Positions 52,220-62,624 of a DNA stretch of 64,000 bases are shown one piece after another (position 1 is the stretch's first letter; each line of letters starts with the position of its first letter). The stretch comes from an uncultured Paracoccaceae bacterium (lineage in GTDB: Bacteria; Pseudomonadota; Alphaproteobacteria; Rhodobacterales; Rhodobacteraceae). The position numbers and the translations under genes were made by a program. The notes below the pieces were generated by a model. That model worked only from the letters and a program-made list of their open reading frames with translations. It did no database searches and was not told where the DNA came from. The stretch is taken from positions 310,001-374,000 of the forward strand of contig CANLQK010000003.1 in the NCBI GenBank assembly GCA_947493255.1. The letters run 5' to 3'.

Positions 52220-52687
52220 CTATGGCTCGCGGCGCCTGTCTACGACTTCTTGCTGGCGCAATGGCATCTTATCTATGGAGCGAGAGATTTCCCGCACATC
52301 CCATGGTGCCGGTTTGCGCAGTTTCACTTCTCCGTCTTTTCCGATCAAAACCATTGAAAAACCGCGTGGACGCAGGCGGGTGCGCAGTTCGCTCTGCGCG
52401 GCTGGGTCGGTATCGGTCACGATGATCACGTCCCGTTCCGCCAGATCCTCGGCTTTGTCTGCCAGAAGATCCATTTGTTGGCGAAATGCCGGATCGTTGG
52501 GGGTATCTGCAAAAACGACCACGACGCGTGCAACCCAAACAAGGTCATCCACATTTACCGTAGACGCTTCAAACGTCGCAGCGCGGTCTGCTTCCCAGGT
52601 TTCGACAATGTCGGTAGGGGTTTGTGCAATGGCACCGGAGGCGACTCCAGAAAGTATTAAGGCGAATAGTGCGGATTTGTTGATCAT
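52220..52687 (-). CDS. DUF4174 family exported protein
   Basis: The 155-residue product has a signal peptide (KSALFALILSGVASGAIAQ). A thioredoxin-like or DUF4174-type domain follows: LVWVARVVVVFADTPNDPAFRQQ, RDVIIVTDTDPAAQSELRTRLRPRGF and MVLIGKDGEVKLRKP. Cys residues typical of thioredoxins are missing, as usual in DUF4174. The start at 52687 has AGGGG seven bases upstream; the frame extends further upstream without family sequence. It is convergent with pccA and divergent from the next gene, with 178 bases between. Confidence 0.85.
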   Translation of the reverse strand: MINKSALFALILSGVASGAIAQTPTDIVETWEADRAATFEASTVNVDDLVWVARVVVVFADTPNDPAFRQQMDLLADKAEDLAERDVIIVTDTDPAAQSELRTRLRPRGFSMVLIGKDGEVKLRKPAPWDVREISRSIDKMPLRQQEVVDRRREP

Positions 52688-52865
52688 TTTTGGCCCCTTT
52701 GTATCTGATATAGGGGGCATTGATCCAAAGACTAAGGGTAAAGCATCCCACGACCACAACAATTTTATCATTAACGTGATCCTCAACCTTGTTTGTAAGG
52801 ACGTACTCCTTGGCCTCTGCGGTGGTTCTTTGCCGCAGATCGCTTTCATTAGAGGGTCACGTTTG

Positions 52866-53840
52866 ATGGAAATCTATCTGCACTTAGGGGCGCACCGCTG
52901 CGCCAACCAGACGCTTTATAGGTATTTGGATCACAACGAAGCGGTGTTGGTTGGCCATGAAATAGCAGTCTGGACACCGCGCCGAACGCGAAACGGTTTG
53001 ATGCGGGGGCTGATGCGTGCGCCAGAAAAGATAACGGTCGAAGACGAGCGGCAGGGCCTTCGTTCTAACGCGCGTATGCGCATAGAGCTGGAACGTTTAG
53101 AACGGCAAGGACGGCGTGCGGTGTTAATCAGTGATCCTGATATATTGGGGGCCCCTGCGGAAAATGTGTCGCAAAAACGCCTGTATCCCTTGCTGACCGA
53201 GCGCTTGTTGCGGTTTTTACCTGTGTTTGAAGGCCGCCCTTTGCGCGTCGGCCTGACGGTGCGCAGCTTTGAGGATTATTGGACGTCGTGTCTGATAAGG
53301 GAGCTGACGCGTGGTCGCGCAATTCCGTCGATGGATGACCTAGATCACTTAACAACGCAAACGCGGCATTGGAGACATGTAATTGGGGACATCGCCGTTG
53401 CATTTCCAAATGCGCAGCTCATGGCTTGGCCGTTTGAACGCTTTGCCGGCCGGCCTGGAGACCTGTTGCAGGCCTTACTCGGGAAGTCCCTATCAGGACT
53501 AAACGATCAGGTTGCGTGGCTAGGGCGCAGCTTACCCTTGGCCAACATAAACGCCGTTCTGAATGACGGTAGCCAAGCCCCATTGACTGGGGAAATAGCG
53601 AAAAACAGATCACGCTGGATGCCGTTCAATGCAGAACATCAACGTGTATTACGTGCAGAATACCGTCGCGATTTGACGTGGCTAACTGGGGGAGCCCAAG
53701 GGCTGGCCCGATATATTGATGGGCGTCAAACGCCTGCATTTCGCCCTGATGACAGGGGGCAAACATACAACGACGCACGGGGCCATTGCTCTGCGCAAGT
53801 GAGAGGACAGACCGATGGGATCGAAAAAAGAATGGGCTGA
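52866..53840 (+). CDS. Sulfotransferase-like hypothetical protein
   Basis: About 324 residues from the ATG at 52866; the open frame further upstream is the shadow of the DUF4174 gene and was dropped. [21 protein letters not shown] resembles the 5'-PSB loop of PAPS sulfotransferases (H-x-G-x-H-R), and [16 protein letters not shown] resembles their 3'-phosphate site. The match is by motif shape only, so another P-loop-like role is possible. The 3' end overlaps scpA by 26 bases, which suggests joint expression. No sulfate-related gene is near. Confidence 0.6.
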   Translation: MEIYLHLGAHRCANQTLYRYLDHNEAVLVGHEIAVWTPRRTRNGLMRGLMRAPEKITVEDERQGLRSNARMRIELERLERQGRRAVLISDPDILGAPAENVSQKRLYPLLTERLLRFLPVFEGRPLRVGLTVRSFEDYWTSCLIRELTRGRAIPSMDDLDHLTTQTRHWRHVIGDIAVAFPNAQLMAWPFERFAGRPGDLLQALLGKSLSGLNDQVAWLGRSLPLANINAVLNDGSQAPLTGEIAKNRSRWMPFNAEHQRVLRAEYRRDLTWLTGGAQGLARYIDGRQTPAFRPDDRGQTYNDARGHCSAQVRGQTDGIEKRMG

Positions 53841-55941
53841 ACGTGCGCAATCAGAATTGCGTAAACGGCCTTTAGATGACCTGACTTGGAACACTATCGA
53901 AGGTATCGATGTTCAACCTGTGTATGGTACAGATGACATTGATGGTTTGGACCATTTGGGGACTTTGCCCGGTGAGGCCCCCTTCACACGTGGTGTGAAG
54001 GCGACAATGTATGCGGGCCGTCCTTGGACCATCCGCCAGTATGCTGGTTTCTCGACAGCAGAAGAATCCAACGCCTTTTACCGCAAAGCACTAGATGCTG
54101 GCCAACAAGGTGTTTCCGTCGCCTTCGATCTTGCGACCCACCGAGGTTATGACAGTGACCATGAACGGGTTGTCGGCGACGTCGGTAAGGCGGGTGTCGC
54201 GATAGACAGCGTGGAAGATATGAAAATCCTCTTCGACGGTATCCCGCTCGATAAGGTCAGCGTGTCGATGACGATGAATGGTGCCGTCATTCCTATCTTG
54301 GCGAATTTCATCGTCGCAGGTGAAGAACAAGGCCATGACCGTAGTGTGCTATCAGGTACCATTCAAAACGACATTCTTAAAGAGTTCATGGTGCGAAACA
54401 CCTATGTCTACCCGCCAGAAGCGTCTATGCGGCTGGTCGCCGACATTATCGAATACACGGCCAATGAAATGCCGAAATTCAACTCGATTTCGATTTCCGG
54501 TTACCACATGCAAGAGGCTGGTGCGAACCTTGTGCAAGAGTTGGCGTTCACTCTCGCGGACGGGCGCGAATATGTGCGCACTGCCATTGCACGTGGGATG
54601 GACGTAGACGCATTTGCACCACGGCTGTCCTTCTTCTTTGCCATTGGGATGAATTTCTTCATGGAGGCTGCCAAATTGCGCGCGGCGCGCCTGTTGTGGT
54701 CTCGCATCATGTCGGAGTTTGAACCAAAGTCCGAAAAGTCATCCATGTTGCGCACGCACTGCCAAACATCAGGCGTATCTTTGCAAGAACAGGATCCATA
54801 CAACAATGTGGTGCGCACCGCGTACGAGGCGATGGCCGCTGTTTTGGGCGGAACACAATCACTGCACACAAATGCACTGGACGAGGCAATCGCGTTGCCA
54901 ACTGAGTTTGCAGCCCGCATCGCACGTAATACGCAATTGATTTTGCAGGAAGAAACCGGCGTAACCAACGTGGTCGACCCACTGGCTGGATCTTATTACG
55001 TTGAAAAACTGACGGCTGACCTTGCTGATGAAGCGTGGAAGATCATCGAAGAAGTCGAAGAAATGGGGGGTATGACGAAGGCCGTTGCCTCTGGCATGCC
55101 AAAGTTGCGGATCGAAGAATCTGCAGCCAAGCGACAGGCGATGATCGACCGTGGTGACGAAGTGATCGTCGGCGTGAACAAATATCGCTTGGATAAAGAA
55201 GACCCAATCGACATTCTAGACGTGGACAATGTCGCCGTACGCGAAGCGCAGGTTGCGCGTTTGGATCGCATTCGAAAAACGCGCGACCAATCCGCCTGCG
55301 ACGCGGCCTTGGCAGAGGTCGCTTTGCGCGCAGCCAAAGGGGGTAACGTTCTGGAGGCCGCAATCGAAGCTGCACGTCACCGCGCAACCGTAGGGGAAAT
55401 TAGCATGGCATTGGAAAAGGTATTCGGTCGTCATCGTGCAGAGGTGAAAACCTTGGCCGGCGTTTATGGCGCGGCCTACGAGGGTGATGAAGGCTTCTCG
55501 GCTATTCAAAAAGACGTCGAAGATTTCGCAGAAGACGAAGGCCGCCGCCCTCGGATGCTGGTTGTCAAAATGGGCCAAGATGGGCACGACCGCGGTGCCA
55601 AAGTGATTGCGACCGCGTTTGCCGACATTGGGTTTGACGTCGATGTTGGGCCGCTGTTTCAAACCCCAGAAGAAGCCGCACAAGATGCTGTTGATAACGA
55701 CGTACATGTCATCGGAATTTCGTCACAGGCCGCAGGACATAAGACCCTTGCACCGAAACTTATAGAGGCGCTTAAAGCTGCAGATGCTGAGGATATTCTG
55801 GTAATTTGTGGCGGAGTTATTCCGCAACAAGACTATGATTTCCTGAAAAAATCAGGCGTTAAGGCAATATTTGGCCCCGGTACCAACATCCCCGAGGCGG
55901 CAAAAGACATTCTTCGTCTTATCCGGGAAGCAAAGCGATAA
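53815..55941 (+). CDS. scpA: Methylmalonyl-CoA mutase
   Basis: The 708-residue enzyme converts (R)-methylmalonyl-CoA to succinyl-CoA with adenosylcobalamin. The N-terminal barrel shows [18 protein letters not shown] and [19 protein letters not shown]. The C-terminal B12 domain (from about 580) has the base-off motif [16 protein letters not shown] with its histidine ligand. The length suggests the single-chain, homodimeric form, complete without a small subunit. It follows the propionyl-CoA carboxylase genes in pathway order. Methylmalonyl-CoA epimerase is not obviously encoded here. Confidence 0.97.
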   Translation: MGSKKEWAERAQSELRKRPLDDLTWNTIEGIDVQPVYGTDDIDGLDHLGTLPGEAPFTRGVKATMYAGRPWTIRQYAGFSTAEESNAFYRKALDAGQQGVSVAFDLATHRGYDSDHERVVGDVGKAGVAIDSVEDMKILFDGIPLDKVSVSMTMNGAVIPILANFIVAGEEQGHDRSVLSGTIQNDILKEFMVRNTYVYPPEASMRLVADIIEYTANEMPKFNSISISGYHMQEAGANLVQELAFTLADGREYVRTAIARGMDVDAFAPRLSFFFAIGMNFFMEAAKLRAARLLWSRIMSEFEPKSEKSSMLRTHCQTSGVSLQEQDPYNNVVRTAYEAMAAVLGGTQSLHTNALDEAIALPTEFAARIARNTQLILQEETGVTNVVDPLAGSYYVEKLTADLADEAWKIIEEVEEMGGMTKAVASGMPKLRIEESAAKRQAMIDRGDEVIVGVNKYRLDKEDPIDILDVDNVAVREAQVARLDRIRKTRDQSACDAALAEVALRAAKGGNVLEAAIEAARHRATVGEISMALEKVFGRHRAEVKTLAGVYGAAYEGDEGFSAIQKDVEDFAEDEGRRPRMLVVKMGQDGHDRGAKVIATAFADIGFDVDVGPLFQTPEEAAQDAVDNDVHVIGISSQAAGHKTLAPKLIEALKAADAEDILVICGGVIPQQDYDFLKKSGVKAIFGPGTNIPEAAKDILRLIREAKR

Positions 55942-55994
55942 AGGCCCATTAAGCTATACGGATTTGACCGTGTTATCGGGATTAGGGGGGGACT

Positions 55995-56591
55995 ATGCGT
56001 TTAGACCATATCGCAATCGCTGCGGAAACGCTCGAAGACGGAGTTGCTTGGGCCGAAGAACGTCTAGGCGTTCCCTTGTTGGCAGGTGGACATCACGAAC
56101 GCTATGGGACCCATAACCGGCTTTTGGGGCTTTCTGACGGCTTGTACTTAGAGGTGATTGCGCCCGACGATAATGCCACCAGTGATGGACCACGTTGGTT
56201 TGATCTAGATAATTTCACCGGTCCGCCACGGCTGGCAAACTGGATTTGTGAGCCCGATGATTTTCAAGAGTACCTGCGCCATGGCATGCGGTCTGTCGCC
56301 ATGTCCCGCGGGGATTTGAAGTGGGATATGGGGGTGCCAGCCGACGGTTCGCTTCCACTAGGGGGTGGGTATCCGACAGTTTTAAAATGGCACACTGATA
56401 CGCCACCCGGGCAGGGCCTTCCGCCATCGGGGTGCGTTTTGCAAAAGCTAACGGTGTGTCACCCACTTGCCCGCCAGATTAGCGCCGAACTGTCGCCTGC
56501 GTTTTCTGATCCGCGCGTCACTTTCAAGGTCACAGAGGAATTCCAGCTACAAGCTGAACTGCAGACGCCGAATGGTCGCGTTGTAATGTAA
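55995..56591 (+). CDS. VOC-superfamily (glyoxalase-like) protein
   Basis: The 198-residue protein starts MRLDHIAIAAETLEDGVAWAEE, the first beta-alpha-beta unit of the vicinal oxygen chelate fold, and continues with GTHNRLLGLSDGLYLEVIAPD. It resembles the glyoxalase-like domain (PF13468 type) with a second half that is less regular. Although it follows scpA by about 50 bases, it does not look like methylmalonyl-CoA epimerase, which is shorter and has a repeated pattern. The substrate is unknown. Confidence 0.78.
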   Translation: MRLDHIAIAAETLEDGVAWAEERLGVPLLAGGHHERYGTHNRLLGLSDGLYLEVIAPDDNATSDGPRWFDLDNFTGPPRLANWICEPDDFQEYLRHGMRSVAMSRGDLKWDMGVPADGSLPLGGGYPTVLKWHTDTPPGQGLPPSGCVLQKLTVCHPLARQISAELSPAFSDPRVTFKVTEEFQLQAELQTPNGRVVM

Positions 56592-56682
56592 TGCGTTCAT
56601 TCCGCTAAACTGTTGAGGGTATTGTAACGACCGTCACGAAATCGTCTCTTACATAGCTGTTTGAATTGGGTAATGTCCCGTT

Positions 56683-57366
56683 ATGTCTATTTGGACCCGA
56701 ATATCGGACGCTCTGTCCTCGCTTGCCGCAGGCGATAGCCTTTCGGATGTGTTCGCGAAGCTGCGCACCCCGCCAGAACGCACGGTCGCCTTTGCGATTG
56801 CGGTGATCGCATTGGGGGCAAAGATGGCCAAAGCGGACGGCATGGTGACCAAAGATGAAGTGGCCGCTTTCCGTGAAGTATTTTTCATCCCTGAAGGGGA
56901 AGAAAAGAACGCAGGGCGTTTGTTTAATCTAGCTCGCAAAGACATCGCCGGATTCGAAGATTACGCACGTAAGATCAAAGCAATGTATGGTGATGATGGG
57001 GAAGCACCGTTAAACGAAATTCTGCAAGGGTTGTTTCACATCGCGATGGCAGACGGGGTCTATCATCCCAATGAAGACGCCTTTCTAGAACGTGTCGCTT
57101 CTATTTTTGGGCTATCCGATCCGGGTTTTAAACACCTGCGTGCACAGTTCGTCCCAGACGCAGAACGCGACCCCTACGATGTTTTGGGCGTACCTGCCAA
57201 TGCGTCGACGGCTGAAATTCGCAAGGCTTGGCGCAAGCTGGTGCGTGAAACCCACCCTGACCAATTGATCGCCCGCGGGGTGCCGGAAGAAGCTGTTAAA
57301 TTGGCTGAAAAACGGATGATTGCGATCAATCGTGCATGGGAAGAAATAAACGGGACCGCAGCGTGA
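56683..57366 (+). CDS. TerB-like/DnaJ-domain protein (DjlA-like)
   Basis: The 227-residue product combines a TerB-like helical domain (residues 30-150; AKADGMVTKDEVAAFREVFF and AMADGVYHPNEDAFLERVA) with a C-terminal J domain (from about 165). The J domain has DPYDVLGVPANASTAEIRKAW and the HPD tripeptide in RETHPDQL. It should stimulate a DnaK ATPase. E. coli DjlA has the same order but with a membrane anchor, which is missing here. The stop overlaps the next gene as GTGA. Confidence 0.9.
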   Translation: MSIWTRISDALSSLAAGDSLSDVFAKLRTPPERTVAFAIAVIALGAKMAKADGMVTKDEVAAFREVFFIPEGEEKNAGRLFNLARKDIAGFEDYARKIKAMYGDDGEAPLNEILQGLFHIAMADGVYHPNEDAFLERVASIFGLSDPGFKHLRAQFVPDAERDPYDVLGVPANASTAEIRKAWRKLVRETHPDQLIARGVPEEAVKLAEKRMIAINRAWEEINGTAA

Positions 57367-58367
57367 AAATAGCTACCTATAACGTCGAATGGTTTTCCAA
57401 CCTGTTCGATAATGATGGCCAATTATATGACGACGACCGTTGGTCTGGCCGCCGCGATGTTACTCGTGCCGAACAGACGGCGGCCTTGGGGGTGGTATTC
57501 CAAGGGTTGAATGCAGATGGAATTATGGTTGTTGAGGGGCCTGATAGCCATGCCCGTCGTGATGGCGTCGCCGCCTTGGAAGGATTCGCAAAACGGTTCG
57601 GGTTGCGCGCGCGAAAGGCGATCATCGGCTTTATCAATGAAACCCAACAAGAAATCCTGTTTCTATATGACCCGGAGGTGCTGACTGCGCGCCATGATCC
57701 ATTAACCACAGGGGCACCGCGTTTTGATGAATCCATCGACATGGATTTGGACATTGATGCAAAGCCAGACCCAATTCGTTGGTCAAAACCACCCTTAGAA
57801 TTGCAGGTTCAGCATATTGATTCAGGTGCAGAATTTCGCTTGATCGGTGTCCACGCGAAGTCCAAAGCCCCGCACGGGGCACGCAACGAAGCCGAAGTCA
57901 TGCAGATTTCAATTGCGAACAGGCGCAAACAGTTGGCGCAATGTATCTGGCTACGTAGGCGGGTCGAACAACATCTTGAAGCCGGCGACAATCTGATCGT
58001 TATGGGCGATTTCAACGATGGCCCCGGGCTGGATGAATATGAAAAGCTGTTCGGCCGATCTGGAGTTGAAATAGTATTGGGCGAGGGGGATGCTCGCCCC
58101 CTTTATGACCCACACGCGCGCCTAGCCTTGTCGCAGCGCATTGGCGCAATGCCGGTTACGGCGCGGTTTCGTATTCACCGCGAAGAGAGAACGCTATCCG
58201 CCTTGTTGGATTATGTCATGGTATCCGAAAACGTTCGGGGTATGGGGGCAAAATGGACGATAATGCACCCTTTTGATCATCCACAGTGCTTTTCTGACAA
58301 GCCGATGTGTTCGGCTTTGTTAACCGCATCAGACCATTACCCTGTGGTGCTAGAACTCAACGTTTGA
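57363..58367 (+). CDS. Endonuclease/exonuclease/phosphatase-family protein, GTG start
   Basis: The 334-residue protein starts at a GTG that overlaps the J-domain gene (GTGA). KIATYNVEWFSNLFDNDG is the EEP-family N-terminus with the metal-binding Asn and Glu region. GVHAKSKAPHG, GDFNDGPG and the closing SDHYPVVLEL (as ASDHYPVVLELNV) supply the remaining catalytic residues. No signal peptide is present. The family includes DNA-repair nucleases and phosphodiesterases, so the substrate stays open. Confidence 0.87.
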   Translation: MKIATYNVEWFSNLFDNDGQLYDDDRWSGRRDVTRAEQTAALGVVFQGLNADGIMVVEGPDSHARRDGVAALEGFAKRFGLRARKAIIGFINETQQEILFLYDPEVLTARHDPLTTGAPRFDESIDMDLDIDAKPDPIRWSKPPLELQVQHIDSGAEFRLIGVHAKSKAPHGARNEAEVMQISIANRRKQLAQCIWLRRRVEQHLEAGDNLIVMGDFNDGPGLDEYEKLFGRSGVEIVLGEGDARPLYDPHARLALSQRIGAMPVTARFRIHREERTLSALLDYVMVSENVRGMGAKWTIMHPFDHPQCFSDKPMCSALLTASDHYPVVLELNV

Positions 58368-58403
58368 TTTGGGTTTTCGGGTAGGCGCCCCTATATTGTG
58401 GCC

Positions 58404-58775
58404 ATGAAACACCTACTGATCCTAACAACCGCCCTGATGCTTTCATCGCAAGCGCTCGCTCAATACACCGACGAAGGCGAAATTGATGAAGGTTTTTCGT
58501 TGATTGAGGAGGGCGCGAAGCTGCTGTTTCGCGGCATTATGTCAGAAATGGAACCGGCGATCGAAGACTTCGCAGGCCTTGCAACCGAAATTGAACCCGC
58601 CTTGGAAATGCTGGCGACCGAAATGGGACCTGCTTTGGTCGAACTTTTCCAAACTTTGGACAGTGTGCGCTACTACGAACACCCTGAAATCTTGCCGAAT
58701 GGGGACATCATAATTCGGCGATCAATTGATGCGCCCAAATTTGAACCTCAGCAAAATGAACCTATTGATCTTTAG
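58404..58775 (+). CDS. Small secreted hypothetical protein
   Basis: The 123-residue protein has a signal peptide (KHLLILTTALMLSSQALAQ). The mature chain is strongly acidic and helical, with a repeat-like pattern (MEPAIEDFAGLATEIEPALEMLATEMGPALVELF). I take the ATG at 58404 rather than the GTG at 58398. Similar short proteins occur in related bacteria as far as I recall. It converges on ppx, with a four-base overlap at 58772-58775. The function is unknown. Confidence 0.72.
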   Translation: MKHLLILTTALMLSSQALAQYTDEGEIDEGFSLIEEGAKLLFRGIMSEMEPAIEDFAGLATEIEPALEMLATEMGPALVELFQTLDSVRYYEHPEILPNGDIIIRRSIDAPKFEPQQNEPIDL

Positions 58776-60355
58776 GCAACCGGTGCGGCGGTTTTCTTTC
58801 GACGCGCCCCTTTGACCCGTACTTCACCATCCACATCAAGGGCCGTAGCAAGAGCTCGAAATCTAGCTTCGGCGACTTCGCCAAATAACGGTGAAGCCGC
58901 CTCTTTCAAGGTAAGTTCCAACCGGCCAGACTTAGCCGAAAATTTGAGTTTTCCAGGCTGTTCGTCTGCCTTAATCCATAGCATTGCACCCAACCGCATG
59001 GCTTTTCCCAAAACCTCGGCTGACTGCTGATCTGCTTTACTGACCATCCCGAACAAGGGCTCAAATCGCGAACCGTCTCGTTTGTTGGTATAGCGGTGCA
59101 GCAATGCGATACCCAAAAAGACCCGTTCTGAGTGTTTAAGGCCACCGAGGTTGGCGCGCGTTGTATTGTCGAAAACCACCTCATGGCGGTAGTCAGGGTG
59201 CGCACGCCAGCTGACATCGTGAAGCAAACAGGCTGCACGTATGATCCGTTTGCGTTGCGGGGATGCTCGACCAAAAAGGGGTAGTACAAAATCGTAAAGG
59301 GTGCGGCCAAATCCGGGCAGGCGCGCATCTTTTGCCTCTGCAAACCGGCAAGCTTCGATAAGGGGATCACGTTCGCGCAATTCGGCTGGCATTTGTTCGT
59401 ACAACATTCCTTCTCGAATGCCGTAGCTTGAAATGGCAATGTCTTTGGGTTTGAACCGGGAAACTACGTCGCGCAGCACACGCACCGCATAGGGCACCAA
59501 TGCCATCCGTGACTCGCTGATACCGCAACGTGCACGCAGTTCCTGAAGGTCGCTTTCTTCGATGTATTTCAGTGTTTTGATAACACGCCCTGGTGTCATT
59601 CGGTATTCATGCAAAACGGTTAGTGGATAGCCCCGTCGTTCCATGTCTATCCGGGCAATGGCGCGCCATGACCCACCGACCAAGAACAAGCGCTTACCTG
59701 TTTCAGAACCCATTTCAGAGAACAAGTCTTTGACAGTTTCCTTGATATAGGCGTGACGTTTTTTCTTGCTTTTGATCTCGCGCAATTTCAACGGCCCGAG
59801 CGCAGATGTCACACGCCGGCCGACACGGCCTTCGGCCAAATCGGCTAATTCCAAGGATGAACCGCCAATGTCGCAAACCAAACCATAACTTCCAGGCCAG
59901 CCCAACAATACACCCTGTGCAGAAAGGCGGGCTTCTTCTTGGCCGTCGATGACCCACAACTTCAAACCGGTTTCACGCAAGACATCTTTGCGAAAGTCAG
60001 GCCCATCAGATGCTTCGCGGACTGCTGCCGTTGCAACAGCTGTCAAAGGCCCAATCCCTAGCCCTTTTGCAAGGGCCACAAAACGCTGGATTGCTGATAG
60101 CGCGCGGGTTCGCCCCTCTGGGTTGAGGTGGCCCGTGTCGGCCATTCCAGCCCCTAAGCCCGCCATTATTTTTTCGTTGTAGAAATACGCGGGTGATCGT
60201 GCAGCACCGTCAAATATAACCAAGCGAACGGAGTTTGAGCCCACGTCAATCACCCCAACGCGCGACAACGCGCGCGCCTTTGGGTCATCAAAAAGCGGGC
60301 GTCCAAATGGGCCCCAGTCAGGCGTGTCCGCGGTTGTAGTTGGTCCGGTCATCAT
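58772..60355 (-). CDS. ppx: Exopolyphosphatase/pppGpp phosphatase family protein
   Basis: The 527-residue protein of the Ppx/GppA family has VGVIDVGSNSVRLVIFDG as the first phosphate-binding motif and LVCDIGGSSLELADL as the second, then a C-terminal HD-like part with LLHDVSWRAHPDYR. An N-terminal extension of about 30 residues precedes the domain. It degrades polyphosphate or pppGpp. It is read after ppk, about 60 bases downstream on the same strand, so synthesis and breakdown of polyphosphate are encoded together. Confidence 0.93.
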   Translation of the reverse strand: MMTGPTTTADTPDWGPFGRPLFDDPKARALSRVGVIDVGSNSVRLVIFDGAARSPAYFYNEKIMAGLGAGMADTGHLNPEGRTRALSAIQRFVALAKGLGIGPLTAVATAAVREASDGPDFRKDVLRETGLKLWVIDGQEEARLSAQGVLLGWPGSYGLVCDIGGSSLELADLAEGRVGRRVTSALGPLKLREIKSKKKRHAYIKETVKDLFSEMGSETGKRLFLVGGSWRAIARIDMERRGYPLTVLHEYRMTPGRVIKTLKYIEESDLQELRARCGISESRMALVPYAVRVLRDVVSRFKPKDIAISSYGIREGMLYEQMPAELRERDPLIEACRFAEAKDARLPGFGRTLYDFVLPLFGRASPQRKRIIRAACLLHDVSWRAHPDYRHEVVFDNTTRANLGGLKHSERVFLGIALLHRYTNKRDGSRFEPLFGMVSKADQQSAEVLGKAMRLGAMLWIKADEQPGKLKFSAKSGRLELTLKEAASPLFGEVAEARFRALATALDVDGEVRVKGARRKKTAAPVA

Positions 60356-60416
60356 GCCCTCCAGAATCTTTGAAAAACCATGAAGTCAGCCTTGCTTCGT
60401 GTCAACGCAGCCCAAA

Positions 60417-62585
60417 TTAATCTTCGGTATGTGTCAGTTGCGGTACGTCCGATGCACCTGCAGACCCACGCCCCGATAGCGAAGGGTTTTCCATGAAAAA
60501 CCGGTGGCAATTGAATGCAAAAGTACCGTCTTCCACATGGGCGCGCTTGAATGATCCATCTGGTCCCATCGTCCAGCTTTGCGCAACGTCAGCCAAATTC
60601 GCAGCCATGATCTGGCTCACGATCTGGGCTTTGACCGTGTTGTTGCGTACTTCGACCAATGTTTCGACACGGCGGTTCAGGTTGCGGCCCATCCAATCCG
60701 CGGATGAGATGAACACACGAGCCTTTTTGGCAGGCAACCCTTTGCCATTCCCAAAACATACGATGCGGGAATGTTCTAGGAACCGCCCGACGATGGATTT
60801 GACGCGAATGTTTTCGCTTAGGCCTTTGATGCCTGGTCGAAGCCCACAAATTCCACGTACCACGAGGCTGATTTTTACGCCCGCCTGACTGGCCGCATAA
60901 AGCGCGTCGATCACGTCTTCTTCCACAAGGCTGTTCATCTTGGCCCAAATTTCAGCAGGTCGCCCTGCGCGGGCATGTTCGGTTTCGGCGTCGATCATGG
61001 CCAGAAGTTGAGGTTTCAACGTCAGTGGCGAGATGGAAAGGTTTTCGAGGTTGTCAGGTTGGACGTAGCCAGACAAGTAGTTGAACACCTTGGTTGCATC
61101 CCGTCCAAGTGCTGCATCACAGGTGAAAAATGACAGGTCAGTATAAATCCGCGCGGTGATTGGGTGATAGTTTCCGGTGCCGTAGTGGGTGTAGGTCACC
61201 AGCTCATCACCCTCACGGCGCACCACGGTGGAAATTTTCGCATGTGTCTTTAAGTCAAGGAAACCGTACACAACATGCGCCCCCGCACGTTCCAATCGGC
61301 GTGATTGGCGGATGTTGGCCGCTTCGTCAAACCGGGCTTTCAGTTCCACCAACGCTGTTACAGATTTACCATCTTCGGCGGCTTCGCATAGGGCTTCGAC
61401 GATAGGGGACCTTTTGGAAGTCCGATATAATGTCTGTTTGATTGCAACGACATCGGGGTCGGCGGCCGCTTGTCGTAAGAACCGCACGACCATATCGAAA
61501 GTCTCGTAGGGATGGTGCAGCAACATGTCTTTTTGCCGGATGGCAGCAAACATGTCGCCGTCGTGATCTTGAACACGTTCCGGGACGCGTGGTGCAAATG
61601 CTGGCCACAGAAGGTCTGGGCGGTCGTCAAGGACGAGCTCTTTCAAGTCGGCCATCCCGATGATGCCGTGCATGTCGACGACTTCGTCTTGGGTGACGTG
61701 CAATTCGGCCATGATCAGTTTGCGAAGGCTAGCTGGCGCGCCTGCTGATAGACGCATGCTAACAACCTCGCCACGGCGCCGCCGTTTTAGGGCCACTTCG
61801 AATTCTCGAACAAGATCTTCTGCTTCGTCTTCGACTTCTAGGTCGCTGTCCCGCAGGACGCGGAAAGCACAAGACCCGTTGACTTTGTACCCCGGGAACA
61901 ACCCGTCAAGGTTGTCCATCAACAGTTCTTCGAGTGGTAAAAAACGGTGCCCGGTTTCTGCTGGGCATCGAACATAGCGGTCAACCTGTTGTGGAACAGG
62001 CAAGAGAGCCCGCAGTGCACGTTTGTCGGCCTTTCGTTCTAGTTCTAGTGCAAGGGCAAAACCTTCGTTTGGTAGAAATGGAAACGGGTGCGCAGGGTCA
62101 ATCGCAAGTGGAGACAAGACCGGAAAGACCTGTTTGAAGAAATAGTCCTTGAGAAAACTTCGATCCCCATCTGTCAATTCGTCACGGTTTAGGATCGTGA
62201 TGTTTTGGGCTTCCATTTCGGCGCGCAGTGTGGCGAAGACTTTGTGTTGTCGTGATATCAGGTTGCGGGCGTCTTTATCGATCAGCTTAAGTTGTTCATT
62301 AGGGGTTAAGCCATCTATCGACGGGGATCCGCCACCATCGCGCGCCAGTTCGCGAAGGCCTGCAACGCGAACGGTATAAAACTCGTCAAGGTTGGTCGCG
62401 GAAATTGACAAGAACCGCAAACGCTCCAATAGCGGAACGCGCGGGTTTTCCGCTTCTTCTAGGACGCGCCAATTGAATCCCAGCCAGCTTAACTCGCGGT
62501 TAAAATACCGGGCTGGGCCGGATAAATCGCCTTCAACTTCTACCGCGGTAGGGAAATTGGCTTCTAGGAAATCTGCTTGTGTCAT
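60417..62585 (-). CDS. ppk1: Polyphosphate kinase 1
   Basis: The 722-residue enzyme makes polyphosphate from ATP. The N-terminal domain begins with RYFNRELSWLGFNWRVLEEA; YHPYETFDMVVRFLRQAA-type HHPYETFDMVVRFL leads to the catalytic core. DLKTHAKISTVVRREG holds the autophosphorylated histidine, and FGNGKGLPAKKARVFISSADWM with NRRVETLVEV lies in the second catalytic domain. The length is normal. It lies between hda and ppx in the order usual for Rhodobacterales. Confidence 0.97.
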   Translation of the reverse strand: MTQADFLEANFPTAVEVEGDLSGPARYFNRELSWLGFNWRVLEEAENPRVPLLERLRFLSISATNLDEFYTVRVAGLRELARDGGGSPSIDGLTPNEQLKLIDKDARNLISRQHKVFATLRAEMEAQNITILNRDELTDGDRSFLKDYFFKQVFPVLSPLAIDPAHPFPFLPNEGFALALELERKADKRALRALLPVPQQVDRYVRCPAETGHRFLPLEELLMDNLDGLFPGYKVNGSCAFRVLRDSDLEVEDEAEDLVREFEVALKRRRRGEVVSMRLSAGAPASLRKLIMAELHVTQDEVVDMHGIIGMADLKELVLDDRPDLLWPAFAPRVPERVQDHDGDMFAAIRQKDMLLHHPYETFDMVVRFLRQAAADPDVVAIKQTLYRTSKRSPIVEALCEAAEDGKSVTALVELKARFDEAANIRQSRRLERAGAHVVYGFLDLKTHAKISTVVRREGDELVTYTHYGTGNYHPITARIYTDLSFFTCDAALGRDATKVFNYLSGYVQPDNLENLSISPLTLKPQLLAMIDAETEHARAGRPAEIWAKMNSLVEEDVIDALYAASQAGVKISLVVRGICGLRPGIKGLSENIRVKSIVGRFLEHSRIVCFGNGKGLPAKKARVFISSADWMGRNLNRRVETLVEVRNNTVKAQIVSQIMAANLADVAQSWTMGPDGSFKRAHVEDGTFAFNCHRFFMENPSLSGRGSAGASDVPQLTHTED

Positions 62586-62624
62586 CAGCGCCTTGTCTCA
62601 AATAAGAATGACGAGAAGATGACA

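Noticed and set aside
52116..52865. N-terminal 250 codons of the long plus-strand frame ending at 53840
   Set aside because: This part is antisense to the DUF4174 gene, has no family sequence and no ribosome site; the real gene begins at the ATG at 52866.
55995..56591. Methylmalonyl-CoA epimerase
   Set aside because: The protein is VOC-type but longer and lacks the expected epimerase blocks; position after scpA alone is not enough.
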